Shown here one piece after another: positions 15,978 through 24,672 of a stretch of 64,000 nucleotides of DNA. The stretch covers positions 230,534 to 294,533 of the forward strand of contig NZ_JAJQQP010000008.1 of the NCBI RefSeq assembly GCF_028994805.1, written 5' to 3'. Position numbers and translations under genes: made by a program. The notes under the pieces were generated by a model that was not told the DNA's origin, ran no database searches, and worked only from the letters and a program-made list of their open reading frames with translations. Within the stretch, counting starts at the first letter, position 1. Each line of letters opens with the position of its first letter. This DNA is from Promicromonospora iranensis. Its GTDB lineage: Bacteria; Actinomycetota; Actinomycetes; Actinomycetales; Cellulomonadaceae.

Positions 15978-18065
15978 ATGGCGCAGGCGACGACCGCCGT
16001 CGACCGGACCACCGGACCGTCGCCGGAACCGCACGGACCCGGGATCGACACGACACCTGGCGCCCCGGGTGCCGGCCACGCGTTCCGCACCGACATCAAC
16101 GGGCTCCGTGCCGTCGCCGTGCTCGCCGTCGTCGTCTTCCACGCGGGGATCACGATCCCCGGCGGGTTCACCGGGGTCGACGTCTTCTACGTGATCTCCG
16201 GCTACCTCATCAGCTCGCTGCTGCTGCGGGAGGTGGACCGCTCCGGGAGCGTCGACCTCGTCGAGTTCTGGACCCGCCGCATGCGGCGTCTCGTGCCGGC
16301 GCTCGCGCTCGTCGTCGCGGTCACGCTGCTCGCCAGCGTCCTGGTCCTGTCCCCGCTGGTCTGGGGGCGCCTCGCCTGGCACGGGGCGTCGGCCATGCTG
16401 TTCGTCTCCAACCTGCTGTTCCCGTACCAGGGCCAGAACTATTTCTCCGACGCCGTCACCCCGAGCCCCTACCTGCACACCTGGTCGCTCGGCATCGAGG
16501 AGCAGTTCTACATCTTCTGGCCGCTGCTCATCCTGCTGGCGGTCGCGGTGGCCCGGCGCACCCGCGTGCCGGCCCGGCGCATGCTGCAGCTCCTGTTCGC
16601 CGGTACGTTCGTCGTGTCGCTCGCGACCTCCGTCTGGCTCACGGCGACCGCCCCCGACTGGGCCTTCTACGTGCTGCCGACCCGCGCCTGGGAGTTCGCG
16701 GGCGCCGCGCTCGTCGCGACCCTGCCCTGGGGCCGGCTCGCCGAGGTCTCCCGCCTGCGGCCCCGCCTGCTCCGGGCGCTGCTGGGCACCGCAGGGTTCG
16801 TGCTGCTGGCGCTCTCCTTCGCGCTCGTGCGCGAGACCGACCCGTTCCCCGGCACCGTCGCCCTGCTGCCCGTGGGCGGCACGCTGCTGGTGCTCGCCGC
16901 GGGCAGCATCCCCGCGGCAGGCACCTGGGTGGACCGGGTGCTCGGCCTGCCCGCCCTGCAGCGGATCGGTGACGTCTCCTACTCCTGGTACCTCTGGCAC
17001 TGGCCGTTCGTGGTGCTCACCACGGCAGCGGTGCAGGACGACGCGATCTGGATCAAGGTGCTCGCCACGCTCGCCGCGCTCGGCGCCGCGGTCGCCACCT
17101 ACCGCTGGGTCGAGAACCCGATCCGGTTCAGCGGGGCCATGCGGTCGTGGCGCCGCACCGCCGCGGTCACCGTCACCATCGGGCTCGCCGTGGGCACCCT
17201 GACCGTCGGCACCCGCGTCGCGACCGGGATCGTGCTGGACCAGGAGCCGTACGCGACGGCGGTCGAGGCCAGCGCCGAGCCCGAGCCGTACGGGTGCGCC
17301 GAGACCACCGAGACGACGTCGGGCGTCAAGGTGTGCCTCCTGGGCGACGTCTCCGCCACCACGACCGTGCTGCTCCTCGGCGACTCGCACGCCATGCACT
17401 GGATCCCCGCGTTCGACGCCGCGGCGACCGACGCGGGCCTGCGCCTCGCCGTCCGCTGGCGGCACGGCTGCCCCGTAGCCCAGGTCGATGTCCAGCAGCC
17501 CTCCGAACGCGGGTCGTGCGCCGAGTTCCAGAGCGAGTCCCTGCGGATCGTCGACGAGCTGCGCCCCGACGCCGTCGTCGTCAGCCAGGCGCAGATCTAT
17601 GCCGACCGCATGCAGCACGCCGACGGCAGCCGGATGACCGACGACGAGGTGAGCAGCACCTGGGAGAGCGCGAACGAGACGCTGTTCGCGCGCCTCACGG
17701 CCGTCACGCCGGACGTGGTGGCGGTCAAGGACAACCCGCGGATCGACGTCGACCCGCTCGAGTGCCTCACTCGACCCCTGGCCGGTCTCGGCGACTGCAG
17801 CATGCCGCGCGCGGAAGCCGACCGCTCCAACGGGGACCTGCCCGGGATCAGTGCGCGCGTCTGGACGAAGTACGGTGTCCCCACCTGGGACGGCGTCTGG
17901 TCGGAGACGTGCGACGCGAACACCTGCTTCGTCGGCGACATCGACCACCCCGTGTACCGGGACTACCACCATCTCAGCGTCGACTACGTGCTGACCCGCG
18001 TGCGGTCCGTGGAGCAGATGCTCCAGGCCACCGTCCGCGGCACGCCGTCAAGCACCGTCGGGTAA
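15978..18065 (+). CDS. Acyltransferase-3 family protein with C-terminal SGNH domain (second copy)
   Basis: A 695-residue paralogue of the acyltransferase at 9681. After a ~35-residue polar leader, the AT3 domain begins FRTDINGLRAVAVLAVVVFH and continues GGFTGVDVFYVISGYLI and RRMRRLVPALA; about ten membrane helices follow, including SYSWYLWHWPFVVL. The extracytoplasmic SGNH domain has GDSH (D469-S470) and the late DxxH pair D662/H665 (RDYHHLS), so the catalytic triad looks intact. The ATG at 15978 is preceded by CAGGAG 6-7 nt upstream. It is predicted to acylate an extracytoplasmic glycan such as the exopolysaccharide or peptidoglycan. The downstream permease begins only 19 bp later, so the two may share a transcript. 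Confidence 0.93.
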   Translation: MAQATTAVDRTTGPSPEPHGPGIDTTPGAPGAGHAFRTDINGLRAVAVLAVVVFHAGITIPGGFTGVDVFYVISGYLISSLLLREVDRSGSVDLVEFWTRRMRRLVPALALVVAVTLLASVLVLSPLVWGRLAWHGASAMLFVSNLLFPYQGQNYFSDAVTPSPYLHTWSLGIEEQFYIFWPLLILLAVAVARRTRVPARRMLQLLFAGTFVVSLATSVWLTATAPDWAFYVLPTRAWEFAGAALVATLPWGRLAEVSRLRPRLLRALLGTAGFVLLALSFALVRETDPFPGTVALLPVGGTLLVLAAGSIPAAGTWVDRVLGLPALQRIGDVSYSWYLWHWPFVVLTTAAVQDDAIWIKVLATLAALGAAVATYRWVENPIRFSGAMRSWRRTAAVTVTIGLAVGTLTVGTRVATGIVLDQEPYATAVEASAEPEPYGCAETTETTSGVKVCLLGDVSATTTVLLLGDSHAMHWIPAFDAAATDAGLRLAVRWRHGCPVAQVDVQQPSERGSCAEFQSESLRIVDELRPDAVVVSQAQIYADRMQHADGSRMTDDEVSSTWESANETLFARLTAVTPDVVAVKDNPRIDVDPLECLTRPLAGLGDCSMPRAEADRSNGDLPGISARVWTKYGVPTWDGVWSETCDANTCFVGDIDHPVYRDYHHLSVDYVLTRVRSVEQMLQATVRGTPSSTVG

Positions 18066-18084
18066 CGAAGGGCAACATCGGACC

Positions 18085-19548
18085 ATGGCTCACGACCAGG
18101 CCCAGGCGCGCGGCGCCGTCGACCGGTTCTTCAAGATCAGCGAACGCGGGTCCACGGTGTGGACGGAGGTACGCGGCGGGCTCGTCACCTTCTTCACGAT
18201 GAGCTACATCGTCGTGCTGAACCCGCTCATCCTGGGCAGGGTGCCCGACGGCACCGGTGAGTACCTGGGCGGCGGCACCGGGGTGGGCGACGTCGCGGCC
18301 ATCGCCGCGGCGACCGCACTGGTCGCCGGCGTCATGTCCATCCTCATGGGCGTGGTCGCGAACTTCCCGCTGGCGCTCGCGGCGGGGCTCGGCCTGAACG
18401 CCGTCGTCGCCTTCTCGGTGGCGGCCCTGCCGGGCATGACCTGGGCCGATGCCATGGGCATCGTCGTGCTGGAGGGCCTGGTCATCCTGGTCCTGGTGGT
18501 CACGGGCTTCCGGGAGGCCGTGTTCCGGGCCGTGCCGCGCGAGCTCAAGATCGCGATCAGCGTGGGCATCGGCCTGTTCATCACGTTCATCGGTGTCTAC
18601 GACGCCGGCTTCGTGCGCATCCCCGCCTCGCTGGCCACGCCCACGGAGCTCGGCATGGGCGGCTCGCTCGGGGCCTGGCCGCTGTTCGTGTTCGCGTTCG
18701 GTGTGCTGCTGGCCGCCGTCCTCATGGTGCGCAAGGTGCGTGGCGGCATCCTCATCGCGATCGTGGCCTCGACCGTGCTCGCCGTGGTCATCGAGGCCGT
18801 GGCGCAGATCGGCGACCGCACCGACGACAACCCGGAAGGCTGGTCGCTCAACGTCCCGGCACTGCCCGACAAGGTGGTGGCGCTGCCCGACTTCTCGCTC
18901 ATCGGGCAGTTCTCGCTGTTCGGGTCGTTCGAGAAGATCGGCCCGATCGCCGTCATCCTGCTGGTGTTCACGCTCCTCATCGCCGACTTCTTCGACACGA
19001 TGGGCACCATGGTCGCCATCGGCGGCGAGGCCGGGCTGCTCGACGAGAAGGGCAACCCGCCGCGCACCACCCAGATCCTGGTCGTCGACTCGCTGGCCGC
19101 CGTGGCGGGCGGCGCCGGCTCGGTCTCCTCGAACACCGCGTACGTCGAGTCGGCGTCCGGCGTGGGCGACGGCGCCCGCACCGGTCTGGCCGCCGTCACG
19201 ACGGGTGTGGCGTTCCTCCTGACGACCTTCCTGGCGCCGCTCGTCACCGTGGTGCCGCACGAGGCGGCCACGCCCGCGCTGGTGATCGTCGGGTTCCTCA
19301 TGGTCGTCCAGGTGACGGGCATCGACTGGAAGAACCTCGAGGTGGCGATCCCCGCGTTCCTCACGATGGTGCTCATGCCGTTCGCGTACTCGATCACCGT
19401 GGGCATCGGGGCCGGCGTGATCTCGTACGTGCTGCTCAAGATCGCCGTGGGCAAGGCCGGCAAGGTGCACCCGCTGCTGTGGGTGGCGGCGGTGCTGTTC
19501 CTCCTCTACTTCCTGCTGGGCCCGATCCGCTCGGCGGTAGGGATCTAG
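18085..19548 (+). CDS. NCS2-family purine permease (AzgA/PbuG-like)
   Basis: A 487-residue membrane transporter for adenine, guanine or hypoxanthine, normally proton-coupled. It begins with the diagnostic region EVRGGLVTFFTMSYIVVLNP; further AzgA-type landmarks are ALAAGLGLNAVVAF, LIADFFDTMGTMVAIGGEAG and GGAGSVSSNTAYVESASGVG, which form the substrate-binding repeats. About thirteen hydrophobic segments and the length fit the family. The gene starts 19 bp after the acyltransferase, with a modest GGGCAACA upstream. It converges on the MFS gene and their 3' ends overlap by 4 nt (CTAG shared). Exact purine specificity is not predictable here. Confidence 0.93.
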   Translation: MAHDQAQARGAVDRFFKISERGSTVWTEVRGGLVTFFTMSYIVVLNPLILGRVPDGTGEYLGGGTGVGDVAAIAAATALVAGVMSILMGVVANFPLALAAGLGLNAVVAFSVAALPGMTWADAMGIVVLEGLVILVLVVTGFREAVFRAVPRELKIAISVGIGLFITFIGVYDAGFVRIPASLATPTELGMGGSLGAWPLFVFAFGVLLAAVLMVRKVRGGILIAIVASTVLAVVIEAVAQIGDRTDDNPEGWSLNVPALPDKVVALPDFSLIGQFSLFGSFEKIGPIAVILLVFTLLIADFFDTMGTMVAIGGEAGLLDEKGNPPRTTQILVVDSLAAVAGGAGSVSSNTAYVESASGVGDGARTGLAAVTTGVAFLLTTFLAPLVTVVPHEAATPALVIVGFLMVVQVTGIDWKNLEVAIPAFLTMVLMPFAYSITVGIGAGVISYVLLKIAVGKAGKVHPLLWVAAVLFLLYFLLGPIRSAVGI

Positions 19549-20849
19549 GCCGCCAGGGCCTGGCTCTTCGGCTCCGGCTCCAGGTCCGGATAGGTCACCT
19601 GGAGGTACGGCCGGGGGATACGGTGCGAGCGGGAGAGCCGGGCGCGCACACGCACGTGCCACGTCCGGTATGCCCACACGGTCGCGATCACGGCCACCAG
19701 CAGTGTCGCCACGGCGCCGACCAGCACCGCGTACCGGGGTCCGAACGTCTCGCCGATCCAGCCCACCACTGGTGACCCGAGGGGTGTGGTGCCGAGCAGG
19801 ACCATCACGTAGATCGACATGACACGGCCGCGGAGCTCCGGGGCCACCGACAGCTGGATCGCGGCGTTCGCCGAGGTCAGCATGGTCAGGGACGCGAAGC
19901 CGACGGGGATGCACATCAGCAGGTAGCCGAGGTAGGTCGGCATGAGCGCCTGGATCCCCATGGCGATCGCGAACGCGAAGGCTGCGCCCAGCACGAGGCG
20001 TACGCGCGGACGCTCCCGCCGGGCGGCCAGGAGCGCTCCGGCGAGCGAGCCGATCGCGAGGACCGACCCGAGGATGCCGTACTCGCTCGCGCCCCGGCCG
20101 AACTCGACGCGCGCCATCATGGCCGACGTCAGCTGGAAGTTCAGGCCGAACGTCGAGACCACGCCCATCACGACCATGATCACGACGATGTCGCTGCGGC
20201 CGCGGATGTAGGCGAGACCCTCGCGGATCTGCCCCTTGGCGCGCGAGGCGATGGGCAGGGCGTGCAGGTCGCGCATCCGGGTGAGCGAGATGATGACGGC
20301 ACCGAACGCGATGCCGTTGATGATGAACACCCATCCGGTGCCGACGGCGGCGATGAGCAGACCTGCCACACCGGGCCCGATGAGCCGCGCGGCGTTGAAG
20401 TTCGTCGAGTTGAGCCCGACGGCGTTCGCCAGCCGGGTGGTCGGGACCAGCTGGGCGACGAAGGTCTGGCGCACGGGGCCGTCGATCGCACTCACGATGC
20501 CCAGCAGGGTCGCGAACACGTAGACGTGCCACAGCTCGGCCGCGCCGGACAGCACCAGCACACCGAGCCCGAGGCCCAGCACGCCCATGCCGCCCTGCGT
20601 GAACATCAGGAGCTTGCGGCGGTCGACACGGTCAGCGAGCAGACCTGCCCAGGCGGACAGGAAGATGTGGGGGATGAACTGCAGCGCGGTGACGATACCG
20701 ACGGCGACACCGGAGTTGTTGGTCAGCAGGGTCAGCACGACCCAGTCCTGCGCCACGCGCTGCATCCAGGTGCCGATGTTGGCGACGAGAGCGCTGGCGA
20801 ACCAGAGGCGGTAGTTGCGGTACTTCAGGCTGGCGAAAGTTGCGCTCAT
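19545..20849 (-). CDS. MFS transporter (EntS/DHA-like exporter)
   Basis: A 434-residue major facilitator with twelve predicted helices. It begins MSATFASLKYRNYRLWFASAL and has AGLLADRVDRRKLLM, the typical loop 2-3 motif A (G-x-L-A-D-R-x-x-R-R), plus MRDLHALPIASRAKGQI in the central cytoplasmic loop. Related proteins export drugs or siderophores. It is the second gene of a leftward operon with the MarR regulator (4-nt overlap), the common arrangement for an efflux pump controlled by a ligand-responsive repressor. The substrate is unknown. The 3' end overlaps the convergent purine permease. Confidence 0.9.
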   Translation of the reverse strand: MSATFASLKYRNYRLWFASALVANIGTWMQRVAQDWVVLTLLTNNSGVAVGIVTALQFIPHIFLSAWAGLLADRVDRRKLLMFTQGGMGVLGLGLGVLVLSGAAELWHVYVFATLLGIVSAIDGPVRQTFVAQLVPTTRLANAVGLNSTNFNAARLIGPGVAGLLIAAVGTGWVFIINGIAFGAVIISLTRMRDLHALPIASRAKGQIREGLAYIRGRSDIVVIMVVMGVVSTFGLNFQLTSAMMARVEFGRGASEYGILGSVLAIGSLAGALLAARRERPRVRLVLGAAFAFAIAMGIQALMPTYLGYLLMCIPVGFASLTMLTSANAAIQLSVAPELRGRVMSIYVMVLLGTTPLGSPVVGWIGETFGPRYAVLVGAVATLLVAVIATVWAYRTWHVRVRARLSRSHRIPRPYLQVTYPDLEPEPKSQALAA

Positions 20850-21289
20850 CGAGCGGCGATCCTGATGAGGAGCTCACTGGCTCCTGCGAGGATCTCTCTC
20901 TCCTCTCCGGTCAGGGCGGACAGCTGTTTGGTGAGCCAGGCGTCCCGGCGACGACGGGTCTCGGCGACCTCGCGTGCGCCGGCGGTGGTGAGCCGGACGA
21001 CCACCTGGCGGCGGTCCGTCGCATGCTCCACCTTCTCGACGAGACCGAGCTCCGCGAGGGTGTTCACGGCCCGGGTCATCGACGGCGGCCGAACGCGCTC
21101 GTGCTCGGCGAGGGAACCGGGGGACATCTCGCCGTGCTTGTGCAGCACCGTCAGGATCCCGAACTGGCCCTCGGGGAGGTCGGCCTCACCGCGCTCGGCA
21201 CGCAGCCGACGGGAGACCCGGGTCAGGGCGACGCGGAGGTCGCCGCCGACGGTGGCCGGGCTTCGGCTGGATCTGCGGGAGCTCGACAC
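20846..21289 (-). CDS. MarR-family transcriptional regulator
   Basis: A 147-residue winged-helix regulator. The HTH spans about residues 45-85 (GQFGILTVLHKHGEMSPGSL, RVRPPSMTRAVNTLAELGLV) and the wing contains the signature DRRQVVVRLT. N- and C-terminal helices would form the dimer interface. The GTG at 21289 has no Shine-Dalgarno but lies 6 nt after a TAGAAT -10 box, so the mRNA is probably leaderless. A perfect TTAGC/GCTAA dyad overlaps the promoter, consistent with autorepression of the marR-MFS operon. The inducing ligand is unknown. Confidence 0.93.
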   Translation of the reverse strand: MSSSRRSSRSPATVGGDLRVALTRVSRRLRAERGEADLPEGQFGILTVLHKHGEMSPGSLAEHERVRPPSMTRAVNTLAELGLVEKVEHATDRRQVVVRLTTAGAREVAETRRRRDAWLTKQLSALTGEEREILAGASELLIRIAAR

Positions 21290-21295
21290 CGCACC

Positions 21296-21319
21296 ATTCT
21301 AGGTCATTAGCCTTGCTAA
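21296..21319 (-). promoter_or_regulatory. marR promoter -10 and MarR operator
   Basis: On the minus strand TAGAAT (21301-21296) ends 6 nt before the marR GTG. Just upstream, overlapping the -35/-10 spacer, lies TTAGCAAGGCTAA (21319-21307): perfect 5-bp inverted arms around a 3-bp centre. Size and placement suit a MarR dimer blocking RNA polymerase; binding itself is inferred. Confidence 0.6.
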
Positions 21320-21358
21320 CGGTACGTGGGTGCGGTCACACAGCAACCCGGAGAACAG

Positions 21359-21395
21359 CGGAGCGCCCGACCCCACGAGGGGGCCGGGCGCTCCG
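21359..21395 (-). terminator. Hairpin terminator after the MHYT gene
   Basis: Perfect 11-bp GC-rich arms (CGGAGCGCCCG and its complement) enclose a 15-nt loop, 20 bp downstream of the MHYT-gene stop. No strong U-run follows, as is common in high-GC actinobacteria. Confidence 0.55.
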
Positions 21396-21414
21396 CCGAT
21401 GCTGCTGCCGAGCG

Positions 21415-22266
21415 TCAGAGCGCGCGGTGTGTCTGCGCGAACTGACCGGGACCCGGCTGCAGGTCCTGCTGGACGTTCTCGAACCGCTGGCCCTGCTCGC
21501 TGTGCGCCTTGAGCCGGTTCTCGAACTCGGCCTGCGTGCGCAGCTCGTCCTCGGTGGGCCAGAGACCGATGCCGAGGATGAGCAGGAAGGTCACGACACT
21601 GACCGCCATGACGAGCGGCACGAGCAGCTGCATCGTCGAAGCGCCGGCGGGCACGTTGTTGACCGGATTGATCACGGAGACCCCGGCCATGCCGGTGTAG
21701 TGCATGCCGGTCACGGCAAGCCCCATCACTAGCGTGGCCACGATCGTGGCGAGAGTTCCGCGGATGTGCACGGTGCACCAGAGCGCGGCGGTGGCCGCGA
21801 CGATGGCGATGATCACCGAGGCGACGACGTAGACCGGGTTGTAGACGACCTCCGCGGACATCTGCATCGCTTCCATGCCCATGTAGTGCATGGCCGCGAC
21901 GCCGGCGCCCGCGAGGGCGCCGCCGACGAGCATCGCGGGCAGCTTGCGCTTGCCCAGCTCGGTGATGAAGAGGCCCGCACCCACCACGACGATGGCGATC
22001 GCCGCGCTGAGGAGGGTCTGGGGTACGTCGTACCTGATGTTCACGCTGGAAGCGGAGAAACCCAGCATGGCGACGAAGTGCATCACCCAGATGCCGGTAC
22101 CGCCGAGGGCAATGGCGCCGAAGACGAGCCACGCCGCGCGCGTGCCGCCCGAGGCTGCTCGGGCGCGAGACGTGCATGCGAGGCCCGTCGCTGCGCCGGT
22201 GCACGAGATCGCGTACGCCAGCAACGGCGTCACGATCCCGAATGTGAAGTGGTCGATCACTGGCAT
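21415..22266 (-). CDS. MHYT-domain integral membrane sensor protein
   Basis: A 283-residue membrane protein with seven hydrophobic segments. It contains three copies of the MHYT signature: WVMHFVAM near residue 60, AAMHYMGM near 125 and VTGMHYTGMAG near 190. This domain is proposed to coordinate copper ions and sense oxygen, CO or NO. Unlike many MHYT proteins it carries no GGDEF, EAL or kinase output domain; the C-terminal ~55 residues are a soluble Gln/Glu-rich tail. It is transcribed alone between serC and marR and followed by a hairpin terminator. The signal sensed and any partner are unknown. Confidence 0.9.
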   Translation of the reverse strand: MPVIDHFTFGIVTPLLAYAISCTGAATGLACTSRARAASGGTRAAWLVFGAIALGGTGIWVMHFVAMLGFSASSVNIRYDVPQTLLSAAIAIVVVGAGLFITELGKRKLPAMLVGGALAGAGVAAMHYMGMEAMQMSAEVVYNPVYVVASVIIAIVAATAALWCTVHIRGTLATIVATLVMGLAVTGMHYTGMAGVSVINPVNNVPAGASTMQLLVPLVMAVSVVTFLLILGIGLWPTEDELRTQAEFENRLKAHSEQGQRFENVQQDLQPGPGQFAQTHRAL

Positions 22267-22385
22267 GGTGTCAGAACAGCCCCTCGAATGGTTCCCTAGG
22301 TTGCCGAAACGTTACAGAGTCCCCCCGGCTCGGACAATAGGCTGAACTCGCCGACCAAGGGATATTGCGGACGTGATCGTGCTGG

Positions 22386-23495
22386 TCAGACAGCCTCGAC
22401 CACGTAGTCGACACAGGCGGTGAGTGCTGCGACGTCGTCCGGGTCGACCGAGGGAAACATACCGACGCGGATCTGGTTGCGCCCCAGCTTCCGGTACGCG
22501 AAGACGTCCTGGACGCCGTTGGCGCTCAGTTCCTCGATGACACGGCCGGCGTCGATCTCCTCGGCCAGGTCGATGGTGCCGACCACCGTGGACCGCTCTT
22601 CGGGCCGCGCGACGAACGGCGCCGCCCAGTCCCGGGACGCGGCCCAGGAGTACAGGATCTCGGCGGACGTCGCGCAGCGCTTCGTCGACCACTCGAGGCC
22701 GCCCTGGGCGATCAGCCACTCCACCTGGTCGGCGAGGAGGAGGAGCGTCGCGACGGCGGGGGTGTTGAGCGTCTGGTCCTGGCGCGAGTTCTGGATCGCC
22801 GTCGTGAGCGACAGGAACTCCGGCACCCAGCGCCCCGAGCCCTCGACCTGCGCGGCCCGCTCTACGGCGGCGGGGGAGAGGACGGCGAGCCACAGCCCGC
22901 CGTCGGCGGCGAAGGCCTTCTGCGGGGCGAAGTAGTAGGCGTCGGTCTGGGCAAGGTCGACGGGCAGGGCGCCGGCCCCGGACGTCGCGTCCGTGAGCAC
23001 GACGGCGCCGTCGGCCCCTGCCGGGCGCAGCACCGGGGCCATCGCGCCTGTGGAGGTCTCGTTGTGCGGGGTGGCGTAGGTGTCCACGTCGGCGGCGGCC
23101 TCGAGATAGGCGACGCTGCCCGGCTCCGCCGAGACCACCTGGGACGGCTCGAGGAACGGGGCGCGCGACGTCGCGGTGGCGAACTTGCCGCCGAACTCGC
23201 CGAACGCCGCGTGCTGCGCCTTGCGCTCCACGAGGCACAGCGTGGCGACGTCCCAGAACGCGGTGGAGCCACCGTTGCCCAGCGCCACCTCGTACCCGTC
23301 GGGCGCGCCGAGCAGCTCCGTGACACCCTCACGAATGCGGCGCACCAGGTCCTTCACCGGGGGGCGCCGGTGTGACGTTCCCAGCACGTGCGCGTTCGCC
23401 ACGAGATGATCGACCTGTCCCGGGCGCACCTTGGAGGGGCCGGAGCCGAAACGGCCATCGGTGGGCAGCAGCTGTGTCGGGATAGTCAGTGGCAC
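22386..23495 (-). CDS. serC: Phosphoserine aminotransferase (mycobacterial type)
   Basis: A 369-residue PLP enzyme converting 3-phosphohydroxypyruvate and glutamate to O-phosphoserine in serine synthesis. The N-terminal FGSGPSKVRPGQV and LGTSHRRPPVKDLV are hallmarks of the actinobacterial SerC subgroup; VLTDATSGAGALPVD and DAYYFAPQKAFAADGG contain the cofactor Asp and Schiff-base Lys. It begins with GTG at 23495 and lacks a Shine-Dalgarno; a TAGTCT -10 box ends 6 nt upstream, suggesting a leaderless mRNA. It is divergent from an IdeR-like regulator, an arrangement seen in related actinobacteria. Confidence 0.95.
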   Translation of the reverse strand: MPLTIPTQLLPTDGRFGSGPSKVRPGQVDHLVANAHVLGTSHRRPPVKDLVRRIREGVTELLGAPDGYEVALGNGGSTAFWDVATLCLVERKAQHAAFGEFGGKFATATSRAPFLEPSQVVSAEPGSVAYLEAAADVDTYATPHNETSTGAMAPVLRPAGADGAVVLTDATSGAGALPVDLAQTDAYYFAPQKAFAADGGLWLAVLSPAAVERAAQVEGSGRWVPEFLSLTTAIQNSRQDQTLNTPAVATLLLLADQVEWLIAQGGLEWSTKRCATSAEILYSWAASRDWAAPFVARPEERSTVVGTIDLAEEIDAGRVIEELSANGVQDVFAYRKLGRNQIRVGMFPSVDPDDVAALTACVDYVVEAV

Positions 23496-23501
23496 AGAAC
23501 T

Positions 23502-23507
23502 AGACTA
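23502..23507 (-). promoter_or_regulatory. Leaderless -10 box of serC (TAGTCT)
   Basis: TAGTCT on the minus strand matches TANNNT and lies exactly 6 nt before the serC GTG, placing the transcription start at or next to the start codon. Confidence 0.5.
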
Positions 23508-23578
23508 GAACCTGGGCCGACGCCCGGGCCGCACGTGTCCAGGGCGACCGGGCGGCTGCGCGCACGACGGGAGCTGAC

Positions 23579-24295
23579 GTGACGGATCTGATCGACACCA
23601 CCGAGATGTACCTCAAGACGATCTACGAGCTCGACGAGGAGGGCATCACGCCCTTGCGCGCGCGCATCGCGGAACGCCTGGGGCATTCGGGCCCCACGGT
23701 GTCGCAGACGGTCGCGCGCATGGAGCGCGACGGGCTGGTGATCGTCACGGGCGACCGGCACCTCGAGCTCACCGAGCTGGGCCAGGACAAGGCGATGCGC
23801 GTGATGCGCAAGCACCGGCTCGCCGAGCGCCTGCTCACCGACGTGATCAAGCTCGACTGGGAGCACGTGCACGTCGAGGCCTGCCGCTGGGAGCACGTGA
23901 TGAGCGACCTCGTCGAGAAGCGCCTGGTGGGCCTGCTCGACCACCCGCACCACGACCCGTACGGCAACCCGATCCCCGGCCTGTCGGAGCTCGGTGAGGC
24001 CTACACGGACGTGCCGTTCCTGACCGGCGTGATCTCGCTGCCCGCGGCGTTCGAGGCGGCGGCGAAGAAGGGTGTCAAGGGCGAGCCGCTCGCGGCCTCG
24101 CTCACCCGCATCGCGGAGCCGCTGCAGACGGACATCGAGCTGCTCGCCCGCCTGTCCGAGGCAGGGCTGGTGCCCGGCTCCCGGATCACCGCCGAGCACA
24201 GCGACGGGACCTACACGGTCACCGTCGACGGCTCGAGCACGGCGCTCGAGCTGGGCGAGGACCTGGCGCGCCACCTCTTTGTCGCGACGGCCTGA
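23579..24295 (+). CDS. Metal-dependent transcriptional repressor (DtxR/IdeR family)
   Basis: A 238-residue iron- or manganese-responsive repressor. The N-terminal winged HTH is followed by the dimerisation/metal domain and a C-terminal SH3-like FeoA domain (about 165-235). All family metal ligands are present at canonical positions: M10, H79, E83, H98, C102, E105 and H106 (ACRWEHVMSD, MRKHRLAERLL). The C102 form and the full-length SH3 domain match IdeR/DtxR rather than MntR, so Fe(II) is the likely corepressor. The GTG at 23579 follows GGGAG. A ~60-bp GC repeat tract lies directly downstream. Targets are not visible in the window, although serC is divergent. Confidence 0.94.
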   Translation: MTDLIDTTEMYLKTIYELDEEGITPLRARIAERLGHSGPTVSQTVARMERDGLVIVTGDRHLELTELGQDKAMRVMRKHRLAERLLTDVIKLDWEHVHVEACRWEHVMSDLVEKRLVGLLDHPHHDPYGNPIPGLSELGEAYTDVPFLTGVISLPAAFEAAAKKGVKGEPLAASLTRIAEPLQTDIELLARLSEAGLVPGSRITAEHSDGTYTVTVDGSSTALELGEDLARHLFVATA

Positions 24296-24323
24296 GCGCG
24301 CCCGAGCGCGCCCGAGCGCGCCC
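24294..24323 (+). repeat. Three tandem 10-bp repeats (GAGCGCGCCC)
   Basis: GAGCGCGCCC occurs three times in a row starting at the stop of the IdeR-like gene, followed by degenerate units to about 24350. It can fold on itself and may help termination, but no clean terminator is present. Confidence 0.6.
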
Positions 24324-24486
24324 GACGCGACGGTCCCGAGCGCGTCCCGAGTCGTCCCTTTTGTCGGAAAGACGAAGCCGCACTTCCGACACGTCGTGGC
24401 AGTCGTTGCCGGAACGTGACATTGAGGGTGAGGTCCGGTACGTTCAGACCGCTCCCACGGAGCTATTCGTGGGGGTCCTCGGACGG

Positions 24487-24655
24487 ACGCCGAACTCTGT
24501 CACCGGCCGAGGTCCCAAGACGACCGCATGACAGAGGCGGGGGACCCACCAACGGGCGCCAGGGCGCGTCCTCGGGGTGAAGCCGGATCATTCTTCGGGA
24601 TGGGACGGCCGGGTGATTTCTCCCACCCGAACCCGACAGCTGACCTCGAAGGCGT
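24487..24655 (+). ncRNA. c-di-AMP riboswitch (ydaO/yuaA class)
   Basis: This leader carries the conserved blocks of the ydaO-yuaA class in order: CGCCGAACTCTG at the 5' side, GGGGGACCCACC near 24540, CGGGGTGAAGCCGGA near 24573, then CCCGAACCCGACAGCTGACC and TCGAAGGCG at the 3' end. Helix P1 pairs 24487-24491 with 24651-24655. In actinobacteria this class usually precedes cell-wall hydrolase genes and turns expression down when c-di-AMP is high. It ends 17 bp before an NlpC/P60 gene, exactly that context. The preceding 24296-24486 stretch has no gene; a small CCCACG/CGTGGG hairpin lies at about 24456-24475. Confidence 0.92.
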
Positions 24656-24672
24656 ACAAGGAGAGGTACTAC

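Noticed and set aside
15093-17972. 959-residue open frame on the minus strand opposite the second acyltransferase
   Set aside because: Arg/Gly/Asp/His-rich translation without domains, running across CAP and acyltransferase genes that have clear motifs; a typical GC-rich shadow frame.
24294-24350. GC tandem repeats after the IdeR-like gene as a CRISPR or origin-like array
   Set aside because: Only three 10-bp units without spacers; simple slippage repeat. No CRISPR array or cas gene is present in the window.
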